48,645 nucleotides of DNA from an uncultured Deferribacterales bacterium (GCA_947853665.1 CANTXF010000050.1:1-48645); one strand, 5' to 3'. Shown: positions 1 through 11,996, counted from the first letter of the stretch. Program-made: numbers and translations. Notes: generated by a model not told the origin, from the letters alone.

Positions 1-170
1 TCGCGCGTCGCTTTCTATCCACCAAAGCGGGATGCGCAATATTTGTAGACAGAAAGCGAGCCGCATTAATTGAGGCGGCTCCCGCTTTTGTCGCGCGTCG
101 CTTGGGAGCAAGCAAAGCAAACGTTTCCTTTCCGCCAACATCCGCGCTGATAAAGCAGGCGTATATGTTC
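1..170. repeat. Degenerate hairpin-repeat array A
   Basis: This non-coding stretch holds partial copies of the hairpin repeat family also found near 15.1 and 23.3 kb. It begins with a right arm and the linker CTATCCACC, continues with a left arm AAAGCGGGATGCGC, and then has a complete hairpin (arms 53-64 and 75-88) that is inverted relative to the units in the other arrays. A degenerate short-stem unit follows near 137. No coding potential was seen in 1-219. Confidence 0.7.
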
Positions 171-219
171 TTGATTAAACCCGCTCCGGTAAAATAACAG
201 GCGCGTATAACGGCGGCGC

Positions 220-245
220 ATAAAAAAGCCCGCCTGAAGGCGGGC
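220..245 (-). terminator. Rho-independent terminator of rho
   Basis: On the minus strand the stem GCCCGCC / GGCGGGC (228-234 and 239-245) with a 4-nt loop is followed by six T residues. It lies 23 bp after the rho stop codon and points away from rho. Confidence 0.85.
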
Positions 246-267
246 GGAAATATAAAGCCCCGTAAGG

Positions 268-1554
268 CTATTTGCTCATATTATTGAGAAAATCCATATT
301 GGATTTAGTGCCGCGCATTTTATCGAGCAGAAACTCCATAGCGTCGGCGGAATTCATATTGGAAAGGAAGCGGCGCAGTATCCATACTTTGTTCTGCTCT
401 TCCTGGGTGTGGAGAAGCTCCTCCCGGCGCGTGCCGGATTTGTTCAGGTCTATGGCGGGGAAGGTTCTGCGCTCCACAAGGCGCCTGTCTAAATGCAGCT
501 CCATATTGCCCGTGCCTTTAAACTCCTCGAAAATAACGTCGTCCATACGGCTGCCCGTGTCTATAAGGGCGGACGCTATAATGGAAAGGCTGCCGCCGCC
601 TTCGATATTTCTCGCCGCGCCGAAAAACCTTTTAGGCTTATGCAGGGCGTTGGCGTCCACGCCGCCGGAAAGCACCTTGCCGCTGGACGGCTCCACGGCG
701 TTGTAGGCCCGCGCAAGGCGGGTTATGCTGTCAAGAAGGATAACTACGTCCCTGCCGTGCTCCACAAGGCGCTTGGATTTATTAAGCACCATCTCCGCAA
801 CCTGCACGTGCCTGTACGCCGGCTCGTCGAAAGTGGAAGAAATAACCTCGACCTGCATGGGCTTTATACCCGCCGCGATGGAATCGGCCGTCATTTTCTG
901 AACTGTCTTTTTAAAATCCGTAACCTCCTCCGGGCGCTCGTCTATAAGGAGAAGGATCATATATACTTCCGGGTGGTTTTTGGCTATGCTGCCCGCGATG
1001 GACTTCATAAGCACGGTTTTGCCTGTTCTCGGAGGAGCCACGATAAGCCCGCGCTGGCCTTTTCCTATCGGGGCAACAAGGTTTATGCACCTGGTGTCGT
1101 ACTTGGTGGGTTCTGCTTCCAGATTCAGCCTTTCGTCGGGAAAAAGCGGCGTAAGGTTTTCAAAAAGGTTGCGCTGGCGGGAGGGGGTGTCGAAATTGAC
1201 GCTTTCGACCTTGAGGAGGGCGAAGTATTTTTCGTTGTCCTTCGGGGGCCGTATCTCTCCCGCGATGGTGTCTCCGTTGCGCAGCCCCAGCTTCCTTATC
1301 TGGGCGGGGGAAACGTATATATCGTCCGGCCCGGGCAGGTAGTTATAATCGGGAGACCGGAGGAAACCGAAGCCATCCGGCAGTATCTCCAGCACGCCCT
1401 GGCCGTAAATCTGGCCGTTTCTGGCGCTTGTGGCTTTCAGTATTTCAAAGATAAGTTCCTGGCGGAGAAGATTCCCGGCGTTTTCCACCTCCAGGTCGCT
1501 GCCAATGGCTACCAGTTCTTCGATGGAGGTTTTTTTTAGGTCTGTAAGATTCAC
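268..1554 (-). CDS. rho: Transcription termination factor Rho
   Basis: Hexameric RNA-dependent ATPase and helicase that ends transcription at Rho-dependent sites. The 428-residue protein has the expected layout: an N-terminal helical domain, a cold-shock-like RNA-binding fold (about 45-120), a Walker A loop APPRTGKT (173-180), a Walker B region ending at D275, a Q-loop region (about 290-304) and an R-loop region (about 345-358). The start is GTG with GAGGG six bases upstream. It has its own promoter and terminator, so it is probably monocistronic, and the leader of about 140 nt leaves room for the autoregulation known for rho genes. The length is normal and nothing is missing. Confidence 0.97.
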   Translation of the reverse strand: MNLTDLKKTSIEELVAIGSDLEVENAGNLLRQELIFEILKATSARNGQIYGQGVLEILPDGFGFLRSPDYNYLPGPDDIYVSPAQIRKLGLRNGDTIAGEIRPPKDNEKYFALLKVESVNFDTPSRQRNLFENLTPLFPDERLNLEAEPTKYDTRCINLVAPIGKGQRGLIVAPPRTGKTVLMKSIAGSIAKNHPEVYMILLLIDERPEEVTDFKKTVQKMTADSIAAGIKPMQVEVISSTFDEPAYRHVQVAEMVLNKSKRLVEHGRDVVILLDSITRLARAYNAVEPSSGKVLSGGVDANALHKPKRFFGAARNIEGGGSLSIIASALIDTGSRMDDVIFEEFKGTGNMELHLDRRLVERRTFPAIDLNKSGTRREELLHTQEEQNKVWILRRFLSNMNSADAMEFLLDKMRGTKSNMDFLNNMSK

Positions 1555-1701
1555 AAGTTACCCTCGAAACAGATTTTTGAATTTAAAACAATTATGATTT
1601 TTCGCACAACAAAACCGTGTGGCATATCGGCGTATAACGATTTTTGACGATTAATTTAGTAACCTTGATATTTATAAAGGCAAGATGTCTTTAACGGGGT
1701 A

Positions 1702-1730
1702 ATGATAATCACGCCTTTATCCGTTGTCAA
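1702..1730 (-). promoter_or_regulatory. Sigma-70-type promoter of rho
   Basis: On the minus strand a perfect -35 TTGACA (1725-1730) and -10 TATCAT (1702-1707) are separated by 17 bp. This predicts transcription starting near 1695 and a leader of about 140 nt before rho. Nothing else is recognisable in 1555-1831, except a weak A/T-flanked hairpin (about 1812-1834) that may help end the ligA transcript. Confidence 0.75.
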
Positions 1731-1831
1731 GCATAAAACGCACTATAAAGGCATTTACGGCGGAATTTGCCTGAAAAACGGTAAAAAGCCGCAAAAAAGG
1801 CATATTTAATACAAAAGCCGCGGCGGTTTTT

Positions 1832-5000
<3,169 letters not shown>

Positions 5001-5094
5001 CGTTTTTACCCGTCCTCGCCCGTTTAATACGCCGCCCCGCTTTTTAAGCCGCTGAAAGCGGAAACGGGACAGTTTAAACCGGGCGGCCATATTG

Positions 5095-5682
5095 TCAACC
5101 GAATTTCAGCTTTTCACTGAATATTTTACCGGCGAAAGCTATATAATCCCCCTCTATATCCACGTTGCCGTTCATTATTATAACGGCAAGACCGTGGGCC
5201 ATCGCCCACATGGCGGTAATATCGTAAGGCCGCTCCTTCTCCGGAGCGCCCACGCTTTCGAGATAATCCGCGGCCGCGTCCCTGAACACGGCGAAAGAGC
5301 TTTCCGCCCCGCTGCTTTTAGCCATATCCTCGAAAGAAACCGATTTATTCAAAAACATACATTTAAAATAAGAGGGATTTTCGACCATAAATTTTACGTA
5401 AGCTTTGCCGATTTCGACTATTTTCCTGAAAAAATCCCCGCCGGCGGTCTTTCCCGCCTCCTCGAGGCTCAAGGCCAAAGCGTTTCCGGCAAACCCCGCT
5501 ATGGCCTCTATCATGTCGTCCTTATCCCGGAAATGGTTGTAAGGGGCCGTGTGGCTTACCCCGCACAGCCTGGCGGCCTCCCGCAGGGAAAAACCCTCCG
5601 GCCCTTTTTCGCTTAACAGCCCGATACCGGCTTTTATAAGGTCGTATTTAAGATTTTTATGATGATACGGCTTTTCGTTCAT
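5095..5682 (-). CDS. TetR/AcrR family transcriptional regulator
   Basis: A 195-residue one-domain repressor. The N-terminal helix-turn-helix (about residues 15-60, including the segment SLREAARLCGVSHTAPYNHF) is typical of TetR proteins, and the C-terminal half resembles the WHG-type ligand domain. It is divergent from the two flavodoxin-like genes at 5784-6961, and the shared intergenic region carries two TTGACA-n-TGTAA repeats that look like its operators. It therefore probably represses itself and the oxidoreductase pair. The ligand is unknown. The start has AAAGGCGGG upstream. Confidence 0.9.
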   Translation of the reverse strand: MNEKPYHHKNLKYDLIKAGIGLLSEKGPEGFSLREAARLCGVSHTAPYNHFRDKDDMIEAIAGFAGNALALSLEEAGKTAGGDFFRKIVEIGKAYVKFMVENPSYFKCMFLNKSVSFEDMAKSSGAESSFAVFRDAAADYLESVGAPEKERPYDITAMWAMAHGLAVIIMNGNVDIEGDYIAFAGKIFSEKLKFG

Positions 5683-5716
5683 ATACCCGCCTTTTGCTAT
5701 TATACAGCAAATTATA

Positions 5717-5763
5717 TTGACAATGTAAGTCTTTTGTTTTAATTATCAATATTGACACTGTAA
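5717..5763. promoter_or_regulatory. Two operator-like repeats in the tetR/flavodoxin divergent promoter
   Basis: TTGACAATGTAA (5717-5728) and TTGACACTGTAA (5752-5763) are direct copies 35 bp apart. Each contains an 11-bp imperfect palindrome of the form T-n-ACA-n-TGT-n-A, a shape common in TetR-family operators. The first copy also supplies a perfect -35 TTGACA for the rightward genes, with a -10-like TAATTA 17 bp later (5740-5745). A repressor bound here would occlude that promoter. Confidence 0.6.
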
Positions 5764-5783
5764 ACATATAATGGAAGGAGACT

Positions 5784-6293
5784 ATGAATATCCTGCTGCA
5801 TGATTTAAGCGAAAACGATTTCAAAGCGTTTTTCGGAAACGTGCCGGAAAACGCCCTCGTAGTATCTCCCGCAGACGGGGAGATAAGGCCGTGTTCCGGC
5901 TGCTTCGGCTGCTGGATAAAAACCCCCGGCGTATGCGTAATAAAGGACGGGTACCAGTTTTTCGGAGCGAACCTTGCCGGAGCTTCCCGATTTACTGTAA
6001 TAAGCGAAATATGCTACGGCGGGTACAGCCCTTTTGTTAAAAACGTCATAGACAGAAGCATAGCCTGCTTTCTGCCCTTTTTTATGATAAAAGACGGCAA
6101 AATGAGGCACACGGCCAGAAAAGGCAGGGTGTCGTCTTTCAGGGTTCTGGCTTACGGAAGCGCGGAGCCGGAAGAATTTAAAGCGTTTGAGCGCCTGGCC
6201 GCTTTAAACGCCATGAACCTGGGGACGAAGGATCATAGTTTCAAGGCCGTAAAAGCCCCGACGGAGCTGAAACCGGAGGAGATTTTCCAATGA
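5784..6293 (+). CDS. Flavodoxin-like NAD(P)H-dependent reductase
   Basis: A 169-residue flavodoxin-fold protein. It keeps the family segment CSGCFGCWIKTPGVCVIKD (about residues 37-55), with cysteine spacing like that of FMN reductases and iron-sulfur flavoproteins, and the SEICYGGYSP segment near the flavin. The first beta strand loop is short compared with typical members. It has a strong AAGGAG site and overlaps the next gene by 4 bases (ATGA), so the pair is translationally coupled. The divergent TetR gene suggests inducible expression. The substrate, perhaps a quinone or electrophile, is inferred only from family habits. Confidence 0.75.
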   Translation: MNILLHDLSENDFKAFFGNVPENALVVSPADGEIRPCSGCFGCWIKTPGVCVIKDGYQFFGANLAGASRFTVISEICYGGYSPFVKNVIDRSIACFLPFFMIKDGKMRHTARKGRVSSFRVLAYGSAEPEEFKAFERLAALNAMNLGTKDHSFKAVKAPTELKPEEIFQ

Positions 6294-6961
6294 ATACGCT
6301 GTTCATAAACGGAAGCCCCAAAAAAGAGGGAGGCTGCTCCGCCTATATCATATCGGAAACCCTTAAAATCATGAAAGACGAAACGGCGGAGCATATCCGC
6401 CCGGGTATGGGCAAAAACCTGGAAGCCGCCTGTGAAAAAGTCTTGCAGGCAAAAAATATATGCTTCGTATTTCCTTTGTATTTCGATTCCGTCCCCTCCC
6501 ACCTTTTAAGGTTTATGCGGGAGCTGGAAAAGTACGCGGCGGAAAGAAAAACGGAAGAAAGGTACTGCTACGCGGTGGTTAACTCCGGCTTTTTTGAAAG
6601 CTCCCATAACGAAAGCGCCATTGAAGCCGTAAAGTGCTTCGCGGCCAGAGCCGGGTTTAAATGGCGCTTCGGGATAGGTATAGGCGGAGGCCCATTTATG
6701 GTGGAAAGCAGGAGCATGCCCATGAACTTTTTTGTAAAGCGGCCCGTGTACGGCGCTTTATGCCGCCTTAAAGACGATATGGAAAATAAAAGCGGCTGGC
6801 CTGAAAATATTTTCGTTTCCCCTGCGATATTCAGAAAGATGTATATCTTAATGGCCCACGCTTCATGGCTTATCCAGGCCCGTAAAAACGGGCTTAAAAG
6901 CAAGGATATTTACAGGGCGCCCGAGCCTGAAAAAAGCCCGTCCGCTACGGAAGGGAAATAA
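6290..6961 (+). CDS. Flavodoxin-like NAD(P)H-dependent oxidoreductase
   Basis: A 223-residue protein starting with the FMN-phosphate loop INGSPKKEGGCSAY and containing FVFPLYFDSVPSHLLRF, typical of NAD(P)H-dependent FMN reductases. It starts inside the stop of the preceding flavodoxin gene (ATGA overlap). The two may form a heteromeric enzyme, because the upstream partner has the cysteine motif and this one the clear FMN loop; that is inference. Its 3' end overlaps the convergent methyltransferase gene by 17 bp. Confidence 0.75.
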   Translation: MNTLFINGSPKKEGGCSAYIISETLKIMKDETAEHIRPGMGKNLEAACEKVLQAKNICFVFPLYFDSVPSHLLRFMRELEKYAAERKTEERYCYAVVNSGFFESSHNESAIEAVKCFAARAGFKWRFGIGIGGGPFMVESRSMPMNFFVKRPVYGALCRLKDDMENKSGWPENIFVSPAIFRKMYILMAHASWLIQARKNGLKSKDIYRAPEPEKSPSATEGK

Positions 6962-7577
6962 CCAGCATACCGCCGCTTACGGGGATTATCTGCGCGGAAA
7001 GGGAGGCATCGGAAAATATTTCAGTGAGGAAATTGATCATTTCAAGGCGGTTGCTCCTGTATTTGGCGGGAACCTCCGCCTCCTGGCAGCATACGTAGCC
7101 GTAAAGCAGAACGTCGTCGAAAACGGCTACCGCGCCTTCGTTCAGCTTAGGGCGCAGCCTTTGCCATATAATGGGGTATTCCCTTTTAACGCTGTCCACA
7201 AAAGCAAGGTCGTAAGTGTCCGCGCAGCCGGTAAGCCATTGCTCTCCCCTCATCTGGCGGGATCTTACGTTGGGACGGTTTTTAAAAAACTCGTTGAAAA
7301 TAAGAATACGCTCCAGATTGCCGTCCACCGCCGTATGCTCCGTGCCGGGACAGCCGGAAAGTATGGCCAGCGTTGACACGCCTATCCCGCAGCCTATATC
7401 TATGCTTTTTCCCGGCCGCTTGACGGAAGCGATATTTCTAAGCGCCTGGCACGCGGAAAGCTCCAGCGACGGAACGCCGTGGGCTTCGGCCAGCTTTCTA
7501 AGCTCTTTATACGGGGCGTCGTCTGAAAGGGAGCTGATAAAAGGCTCGCAGAACGACGCGGAAAACTCTACGTTCAC
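6945..7577 (-). CDS. SAM-dependent O-methyltransferase-like protein
   Basis: A 210-residue class I methyltransferase. Motif I is SIDIGCGIG (58-66), an acidic motif II follows (AVDGN), and AFVDSVKREY and AVFDDVLLYG match the metal-binding region of catechol O-methyltransferase-like enzymes. It is the last gene of the flagellar operon: its GTG start overlaps the stop of the MotE-like gene by 4 bases (GTGA). The substrate is unknown. Placement behind flagellar genes could mean modification of a flagellar or motor protein, or mere co-transcription. Confidence 0.75.
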   Translation of the reverse strand: MNVEFSASFCEPFISSLSDDAPYKELRKLAEAHGVPSLELSACQALRNIASVKRPGKSIDIGCGIGVSTLAILSGCPGTEHTAVDGNLERILIFNEFFKNRPNVRSRQMRGEQWLTGCADTYDLAFVDSVKREYPIIWQRLRPKLNEGAVAVFDDVLLYGYVCCQEAEVPAKYRSNRLEMINFLTEIFSDASLSAQIIPVSGGMLVISLP

Positions 7578-8107
7578 TGCCCTGTAAACACCGGCCGGGG
7601 AGTCAAGCCTTCCGATAATTTGGAAGCGTACGCCGGGTCCAGCCTTCCCATTTCGTTAAGTATCTTTCCGGCGGCGGAGGGGGTCATTTTCCTGAATACG
7701 GCAACGGCCTTTTCCAGATCCATCTTAACGAATATGGCGGCGGCGGATTTGGGCTTGGCGGAGGAATAAATTTTAGCCAGCTTGTCAAGCTCCTCGTCCT
7801 CCGCGCCTTTCAGCTCCTCGAGCCTGTCGGAAACCTCCTGACGCATTTTTTTCAGGTCGTTTTCCCTGTCGAGTATGTCCTTCTGTAAGGTATCGAGCCT
7901 GGCTTCCCTGGCGTTAAGATCAGCTTCCCTGGCGTTCAGGGCTTTTTCCTTCTCCCTGAGCTCCCTGATAAGGCTTTGGGTGTCTATCAGCTTTTCTTCC
8001 CGCGCTTCAGCGGCTTCGGCAACCGCCTTTTCCGACGCGTTATCCTGCGCCCGGACGGACGAGGCTATAAGGCACAGCAAAAATATATAAATAATTTTCC
8101 GGAACAT
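7574..8107 (-). CDS. MotE-like periplasmic flagellar protein (MgtE-N domain)
   Basis: A 177-residue protein with an N-terminal signal peptide (MFRKIIYIFLLCLIASSVRA), a long charged coiled coil (about 45-115) and a C-terminal MgtE-N-like helical domain (about 118-170, including AAAIFVKMDLEKAVAVFRKM). This layout matches MotE, the periplasmic chaperone of the stator protein MotC in other flagellated bacteria. It follows fliJ by 10 bp with a strong GGAGG site and overlaps the methyltransferase start. Family assignment is good; a stator-chaperone role is inferred. Confidence 0.75.
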   Translation of the reverse strand: MFRKIIYIFLLCLIASSVRAQDNASEKAVAEAAEAREEKLIDTQSLIRELREKEKALNAREADLNAREARLDTLQKDILDRENDLKKMRQEVSDRLEELKGAEDEELDKLAKIYSSAKPKSAAAIFVKMDLEKAVAVFRKMTPSAAGKILNEMGRLDPAYASKLSEGLTPRPVFTGQ

Positions 8108-8117
8108 GGCTCCTCCG

Positions 8118-8558
8118 TCAGCGGGTCTCGTCCCTGCGTTTAGTTATGTTTATCTCGTCTATCTGCATCTCTTCCTGCTTAAGCATATATCTGGCGTAGT
8201 CAAGCATGTGCTTTTCTTTAAGCTTTTCCATTATTTTCACGTCGCTTAACGCGTTTTTCAGAACCTTTTTCTGGGCCTCTATTTTAGAAAGGACTTCGTC
8301 CCTTTTCTTTTTAATATATTCCAGGTCGTTTTCACGGACGGCTATATATTTGTTGTAAAGGTCGGTAAAATCGAACCGGCCTTCCGCGGCCTCAGCCGCC
8401 TGCTCGGCTCTTTTATCGCTTATCTCCCCCGCTATTTCCGCCATACGGCCCATCATCATCCTTTCCTGGTTGGCAAGCTCCCCCAGTTTGGCTTTCTCCC
8501 TTTCGAGAGTCCTGTTTCTGAAATCCAGAACCTTTTCAAGCGGGAACTGCTTTTTCAT
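8118..8558 (-). CDS. fliJ: Flagellar export protein FliJ
   Basis: A 146-residue, almost wholly alpha-helical coiled-coil protein beginning MKKQFPLEKVLDFRNRTLE, as FliJ proteins do. FliJ links the FliI ATPase ring to the export gate of the flagellar type III apparatus. Sequence similarity is always low for this family, so the call rests on the N-terminus, size, coiled coil and position directly after fliI. Its ATG overlaps the fliI stop by one base (TGATG). Confidence 0.88.
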   Translation of the reverse strand: MKKQFPLEKVLDFRNRTLEREKAKLGELANQERMMMGRMAEIAGEISDKRAEQAAEAAEGRFDFTDLYNKYIAVRENDLEYIKKKRDEVLSKIEAQKKVLKNALSDVKIMEKLKEKHMLDYARYMLKQEEMQIDEINITKRRDETR

Positions 8559-9874
8559 CAGCCGCTGCCGCCGCCCGTAATGGCGGACATGAGCTTAACG
8601 GAATCCTCGTAGGTAAATTTCTCCGTAGTGCCCTGACGCAGAAAAGAATTTACGGCATTTATCTTGGCTATCGCCTCGTCTATTTTAGGGTTGGAGCCTT
8701 TTGAATAAGCGCCTATGTTTATAAGGTCCTCGGCTTCCCGGTAGGTGGCAAGCAGGTCCCTGAAACGGCCGGCCATTTTAAAATGCTCGTCGGAAACGAC
8801 CTCCCGCATAAGCCTGGACGCGCTTACCATAACGTTTATGGCAGGAAAATGGTTTTTCGCCCCCAAAGCCCTGTCAAGCACTATGTGACCGTCTATTATG
8901 GACCTTACAGTGTCGGCGATAGGGTCGTTCATGTCGTCCCCTTCCACAAGGACGGTATAAAGGCCCGTTATGGAGCCTTCCCCCGATGTTGTGCCGGCCC
9001 TCTCCAGCAGTTTAGGCAAAAGGCCGAAAACGGAAGGCGTGTAGCCTTTGGACGTGGGAGGCTCGCCTACCGTAAGGCCTATTTCCCTCTGGGCCATGGC
9101 GAAACGGGTAACGCTGTCCATCATGAGCATAACGTCCCTGCCCTGGTCTCTGAAATATTCCGCAATGGCGGTGCCTACAAAGGCCCCCTGCCTGCGCACG
9201 AGAGCCGACTGGTCGCTTGTGGCCACAACCACCACGCTGCGTTTAAGGCCCTCCTCGCCCAAGTCCCTTTCTATAAATTCCCTGACTTCCCGGCCTCTTT
9301 CGCCTATTAAGGCTATAACGTTTACGCTGGCGCTGGTGTTTCTCGCTATCATGCCCAGAAGCACGCTTTTGCCCACGCCGCTGCCCGCGAATATGCCCAC
9401 GCGCTGGCCCGTTCCCGTGGTTATAAGGCCGTCTATGGCTTTTACGCCCGTGGTTATGTGATTTTTAATGACCTTCCTGCCCAAAGGCTCCGGGGCGGAA
9501 GCGTTTATGGGTTTCAAGACGCAGCCCGTAAGAGGCCCCTTGCCGTCCATAGGCTCGCCGAAGCCGTCCAGCACCCGGCCCAGAAGGCTGTCCCCAACCT
9601 TTACCATATTGCCGGAAGCCATATTCTCCACAGGGCTGCCGGGGGCTATGCCGTCGCTTTCCCCGTAGGGCATAAGGACTATGCGATCCTCCCGGAAGCC
9701 GATTATCTCCGCAGGTATGGTCCGGCCGGTAACGGAAGTTATGGCGCACCTGCTGCCTATGCTCAAAAGGGGGCCGTCGGCCTCGGCCACAAGCCCCACG
9801 ATTTTAGTGATCTTTCCCCTGAGCGTGAGCCGGGGCTCCGGTTTAAGAGTTCTCAGAAGCTCCAAGTTCTTCAT
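8558..9874 (-). CDS. fliI: Flagellum-specific ATP synthase FliI
   Basis: Export ATPase of the flagellar type III secretion system, related to F1-beta. The 438-residue protein has Walker A AGSGVGKS (163-170), Walker B ending at D253 in MMDSVTRFA, the GERGREVREF segment (191-200) and the family motif GEPPTSKGYTPSVF. Its start lies 32 bp inside the end of fliH, so translation is coupled. Length and motifs are those of an active enzyme. Confidence 0.97.
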   Translation of the reverse strand: MKNLELLRTLKPEPRLTLRGKITKIVGLVAEADGPLLSIGSRCAITSVTGRTIPAEIIGFREDRIVLMPYGESDGIAPGSPVENMASGNMVKVGDSLLGRVLDGFGEPMDGKGPLTGCVLKPINASAPEPLGRKVIKNHITTGVKAIDGLITTGTGQRVGIFAGSGVGKSVLLGMIARNTSASVNVIALIGERGREVREFIERDLGEEGLKRSVVVVATSDQSALVRRQGAFVGTAIAEYFRDQGRDVMLMMDSVTRFAMAQREIGLTVGEPPTSKGYTPSVFGLLPKLLERAGTTSGEGSITGLYTVLVEGDDMNDPIADTVRSIIDGHIVLDRALGAKNHFPAINVMVSASRLMREVVSDEHFKMAGRFRDLLATYREAEDLINIGAYSKGSNPKIDEAIAKINAVNSFLRQGTTEKFTYEDSVKLMSAITGGGSG

Positions 9875-10916
9875 TTATCTGTTTTTCCAGGTCGGCAATC
9901 ATAATACCGGCGTCGAGACTTACCTCGCCCACTCTCGAATGGACCCTGACGCAGCCCTTTTCGACGGAAGTATCCGAAGACACGACGTAATCGGGCAGCT
10001 CTTTTTTTACCGTGTCCAAATCTGCCGGGTTTACGGTAAAGCGCACGTCTTTAAGCTCGTTAAGCCGTTTAAGATTGTTTTTGATAAGGTTTACGACAAA
10101 TTTATCGTTAAGCTTCCGCTCGGCGCCCACTATGCTTTTCACAAAACCCAGCACCGTGTCGGAAATCTGTTCGTCTATGGCTTTTATCGTGGAAGATACC
10201 TCGTCCAGCTTAGCGGCCGATTCTTTGTTAAAAGCGTCCAGCTTCGCAAGATAGTCGTTCCTGTCGGCTTCGTATTTTTTAGAAAACTCCGCCTCGCCCC
10301 GTTTATAGCCTTCCTCGCTTCCGGCGGCTCTGGCTTCCTCCAGCCTGGCCGGCAGTTGGGAGACGGCTTCTTCGATCTCTTTATTTTTGGCTTCCAGGGC
10401 GGCGTCCTTTTCGGCAATGGTCCTGGCCGCCTCTTCCTTCTCCGCTTCCAGCTCCTTAACCCGCTCCTCTAAAGCCTCTATTTTCTCTTTAAGGGCCTGC
10501 GCTTCCACGTCGGGCAGGGCGGCGTCTTCCTCCCCGCTCTGGCTCCTGACGACTTTTGTAGGATAATCCTCCTGATGCTCCTCCACGTCGCAGAACATAT
10601 CCGATTCCACAAAGCCGTCGCTGCCGGGGGAGGCTTTAAGCATCTCCACGGTCTCGCCCACTATGCCGTCCTCGGCCTTCGCCAGCTTGGAAGGCGGCAG
10701 GTAATCCCTGTCGGTGATCTCGTCTTCCTTATTGGTTATGGTGGCGGGCTCCTCCAGATTAGCCGCGGAATACGCGTCCTGAACGGAGAATTCCTCGTCG
10801 TCGGCGAAAGACCTTATTATATAGTCCTTCTCGCCCCGCTCCACCTCCGAAAACCTGCGCATTACAAAAGGGGTCTCCCTGCCGGTTTTCGCGCCGCGGA
10901 TTATTTTTGAGGACAC
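9843..10916 (-). CDS. fliH: Flagellar assembly protein FliH
   Basis: FliH binds and regulates FliI at the export apparatus. The C-terminal third (about 215-350) has the FliH/YscL pattern, with helices followed by the globular segment VVNLIKNNLKRL...DVRFTVNPADL...VHSRVGEVSLDAGI. At 357 residues it is much longer than enteric FliH. The extra length is an acidic, low-complexity N-terminus (about 1-140) followed by a Glu/Lys/Ala-rich coiled coil (about 140-230). The start is GTG with a G-rich ribosome site. It sits between fliG and fliI. Confidence 0.92.
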   Translation of the reverse strand: MSSKIIRGAKTGRETPFVMRRFSEVERGEKDYIIRSFADDEEFSVQDAYSAANLEEPATITNKEDEITDRDYLPPSKLAKAEDGIVGETVEMLKASPGSDGFVESDMFCDVEEHQEDYPTKVVRSQSGEEDAALPDVEAQALKEKIEALEERVKELEAEKEEAARTIAEKDAALEAKNKEIEEAVSQLPARLEEARAAGSEEGYKRGEAEFSKKYEADRNDYLAKLDAFNKESAAKLDEVSSTIKAIDEQISDTVLGFVKSIVGAERKLNDKFVVNLIKNNLKRLNELKDVRFTVNPADLDTVKKELPDYVVSSDTSVEKGCVRVHSRVGEVSLDAGIMIADLEKQINEELGASENS

Positions 10917-10950
10917 GCTGCTCCCCCCGCATTACATAAAAAACGCGCCA

Positions 10951-11994
10951 CTATATAAACTGCTCCTCTTCTCCGCCGCCGATGCTGATAACGCCTTCCT
11001 CGTCCAGCTCCCGGACGATGGCGACGATTTCGTGCTGGGCCTTTTCCACATCCTTGAGGCGCACGGGGCCCATATAGTCCATTTCTTCCTGCATGGTCTC
11101 GACGGCCCGCTTGGACATATTTTCGAAAAATTTCTTTTTCGTATCCTCGTCCGCGCCTTTCAGGGCGAAAGTAAGCACCTTTTTGTCCGCCTTTTTCAGT
11201 ATCTCCTGAATGGCGGCTGTTCCCAGGATCTTGATATCGTCGAACACGAACATCATATCCCGTATTTTGGCCACAAGCTCGGGAGAATCCTTTTCCAGAC
11301 GGTCGAGAGTGGTTTTGCTGGCCACCCTGTCCATACGGTTGAATATCTCCGCCACGGATTTTACGCCGCCCACTTCCACGTTGTAGGAAGAAAGGGCCTC
11401 GAACCTTTCCTCCAGAACTTTGGAAAGGGTCTTGACGACGGCGGGGGATATATCCTGGAGGTTGGCTATACGCACGGCTACTTCCGCCTTAAGCTCCTCG
11501 GGAAGCTGGGCCATGGACTCCGCCGCGTGGGATGGGTCCAGATGGGCCAGGATAAGGGCTATCGTCTGGGGATGCTCGTTCATAATAAACTTGGCAAGCT
11601 GCTTGGGGTCGATTTTAGTAAGAAATTCGAAACCGGACGACTGCTCCAGCAGCTTCGTCAGCCTGTCTATTATCTTTCTGGCCCTTTCCGGCCCCAGAGA
11701 TTTCACAAGGACGGATTTGGCGTACTCGAGACCGCCTTTTGAAATAAATTTCTTGGCGATCATCATGTTGTAGAATTCTTCCACAACCTCGTCTATCTGC
11801 TCCGGGGGAACGACCCTCGTAAGGGCGATCTCCTTGGAAAGGTCGGCCACTTCCTCGTCGTCCATAAAGGCCATTATTTTGGCCGAAAGCTCCTCTCCCA
11901 AAGCGACCATCAGTATGGCACCCTTTTTAAGCCCCTGGGAAGATTCCTTCGAGGCCAGCATTGCCACCTTAGCGGCTACGTCTTCCTTCGCCAT
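10951..11994 (-). CDS. fliG: Flagellar motor switch protein FliG
   Basis: Rotor protein that joins the MS ring to the C ring and receives torque from the stators. The 347-residue protein has all three domains: the N-terminal FliF-binding part, the middle domain with NEHPQTIALILAHLDPSHAA (about 133-152) and the C-terminal charged torque helix region (about 280-330). It follows fliF by two bases. Full length. Confidence 0.97.
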   Translation of the reverse strand: MAKEDVAAKVAMLASKESSQGLKKGAILMVALGEELSAKIMAFMDDEEVADLSKEIALTRVVPPEQIDEVVEEFYNMMIAKKFISKGGLEYAKSVLVKSLGPERARKIIDRLTKLLEQSSGFEFLTKIDPKQLAKFIMNEHPQTIALILAHLDPSHAAESMAQLPEELKAEVAVRIANLQDISPAVVKTLSKVLEERFEALSSYNVEVGGVKSVAEIFNRMDRVASKTTLDRLEKDSPELVAKIRDMMFVFDDIKILGTAAIQEILKKADKKVLTFALKGADEDTKKKFFENMSKRAVETMQEEMDYMGPVRLKDVEKAQHEIVAIVRELDEEGVISIGGGEEEQFI

Positions 11995-11996
11995 TA

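Noticed and set aside
493-1539. Long plus-strand frame (348 aa) opposite rho, and similar long antisense frames elsewhere
   Set aside because: Shadow of rho: high-GC codon use opens the opposite strand. No ribosome site or known motif.
1700-1715. Fur-box-like AATGATAATCA
   Set aside because: It coincides with the -10 of the rho promoter and is too short and partial for a Fur site.
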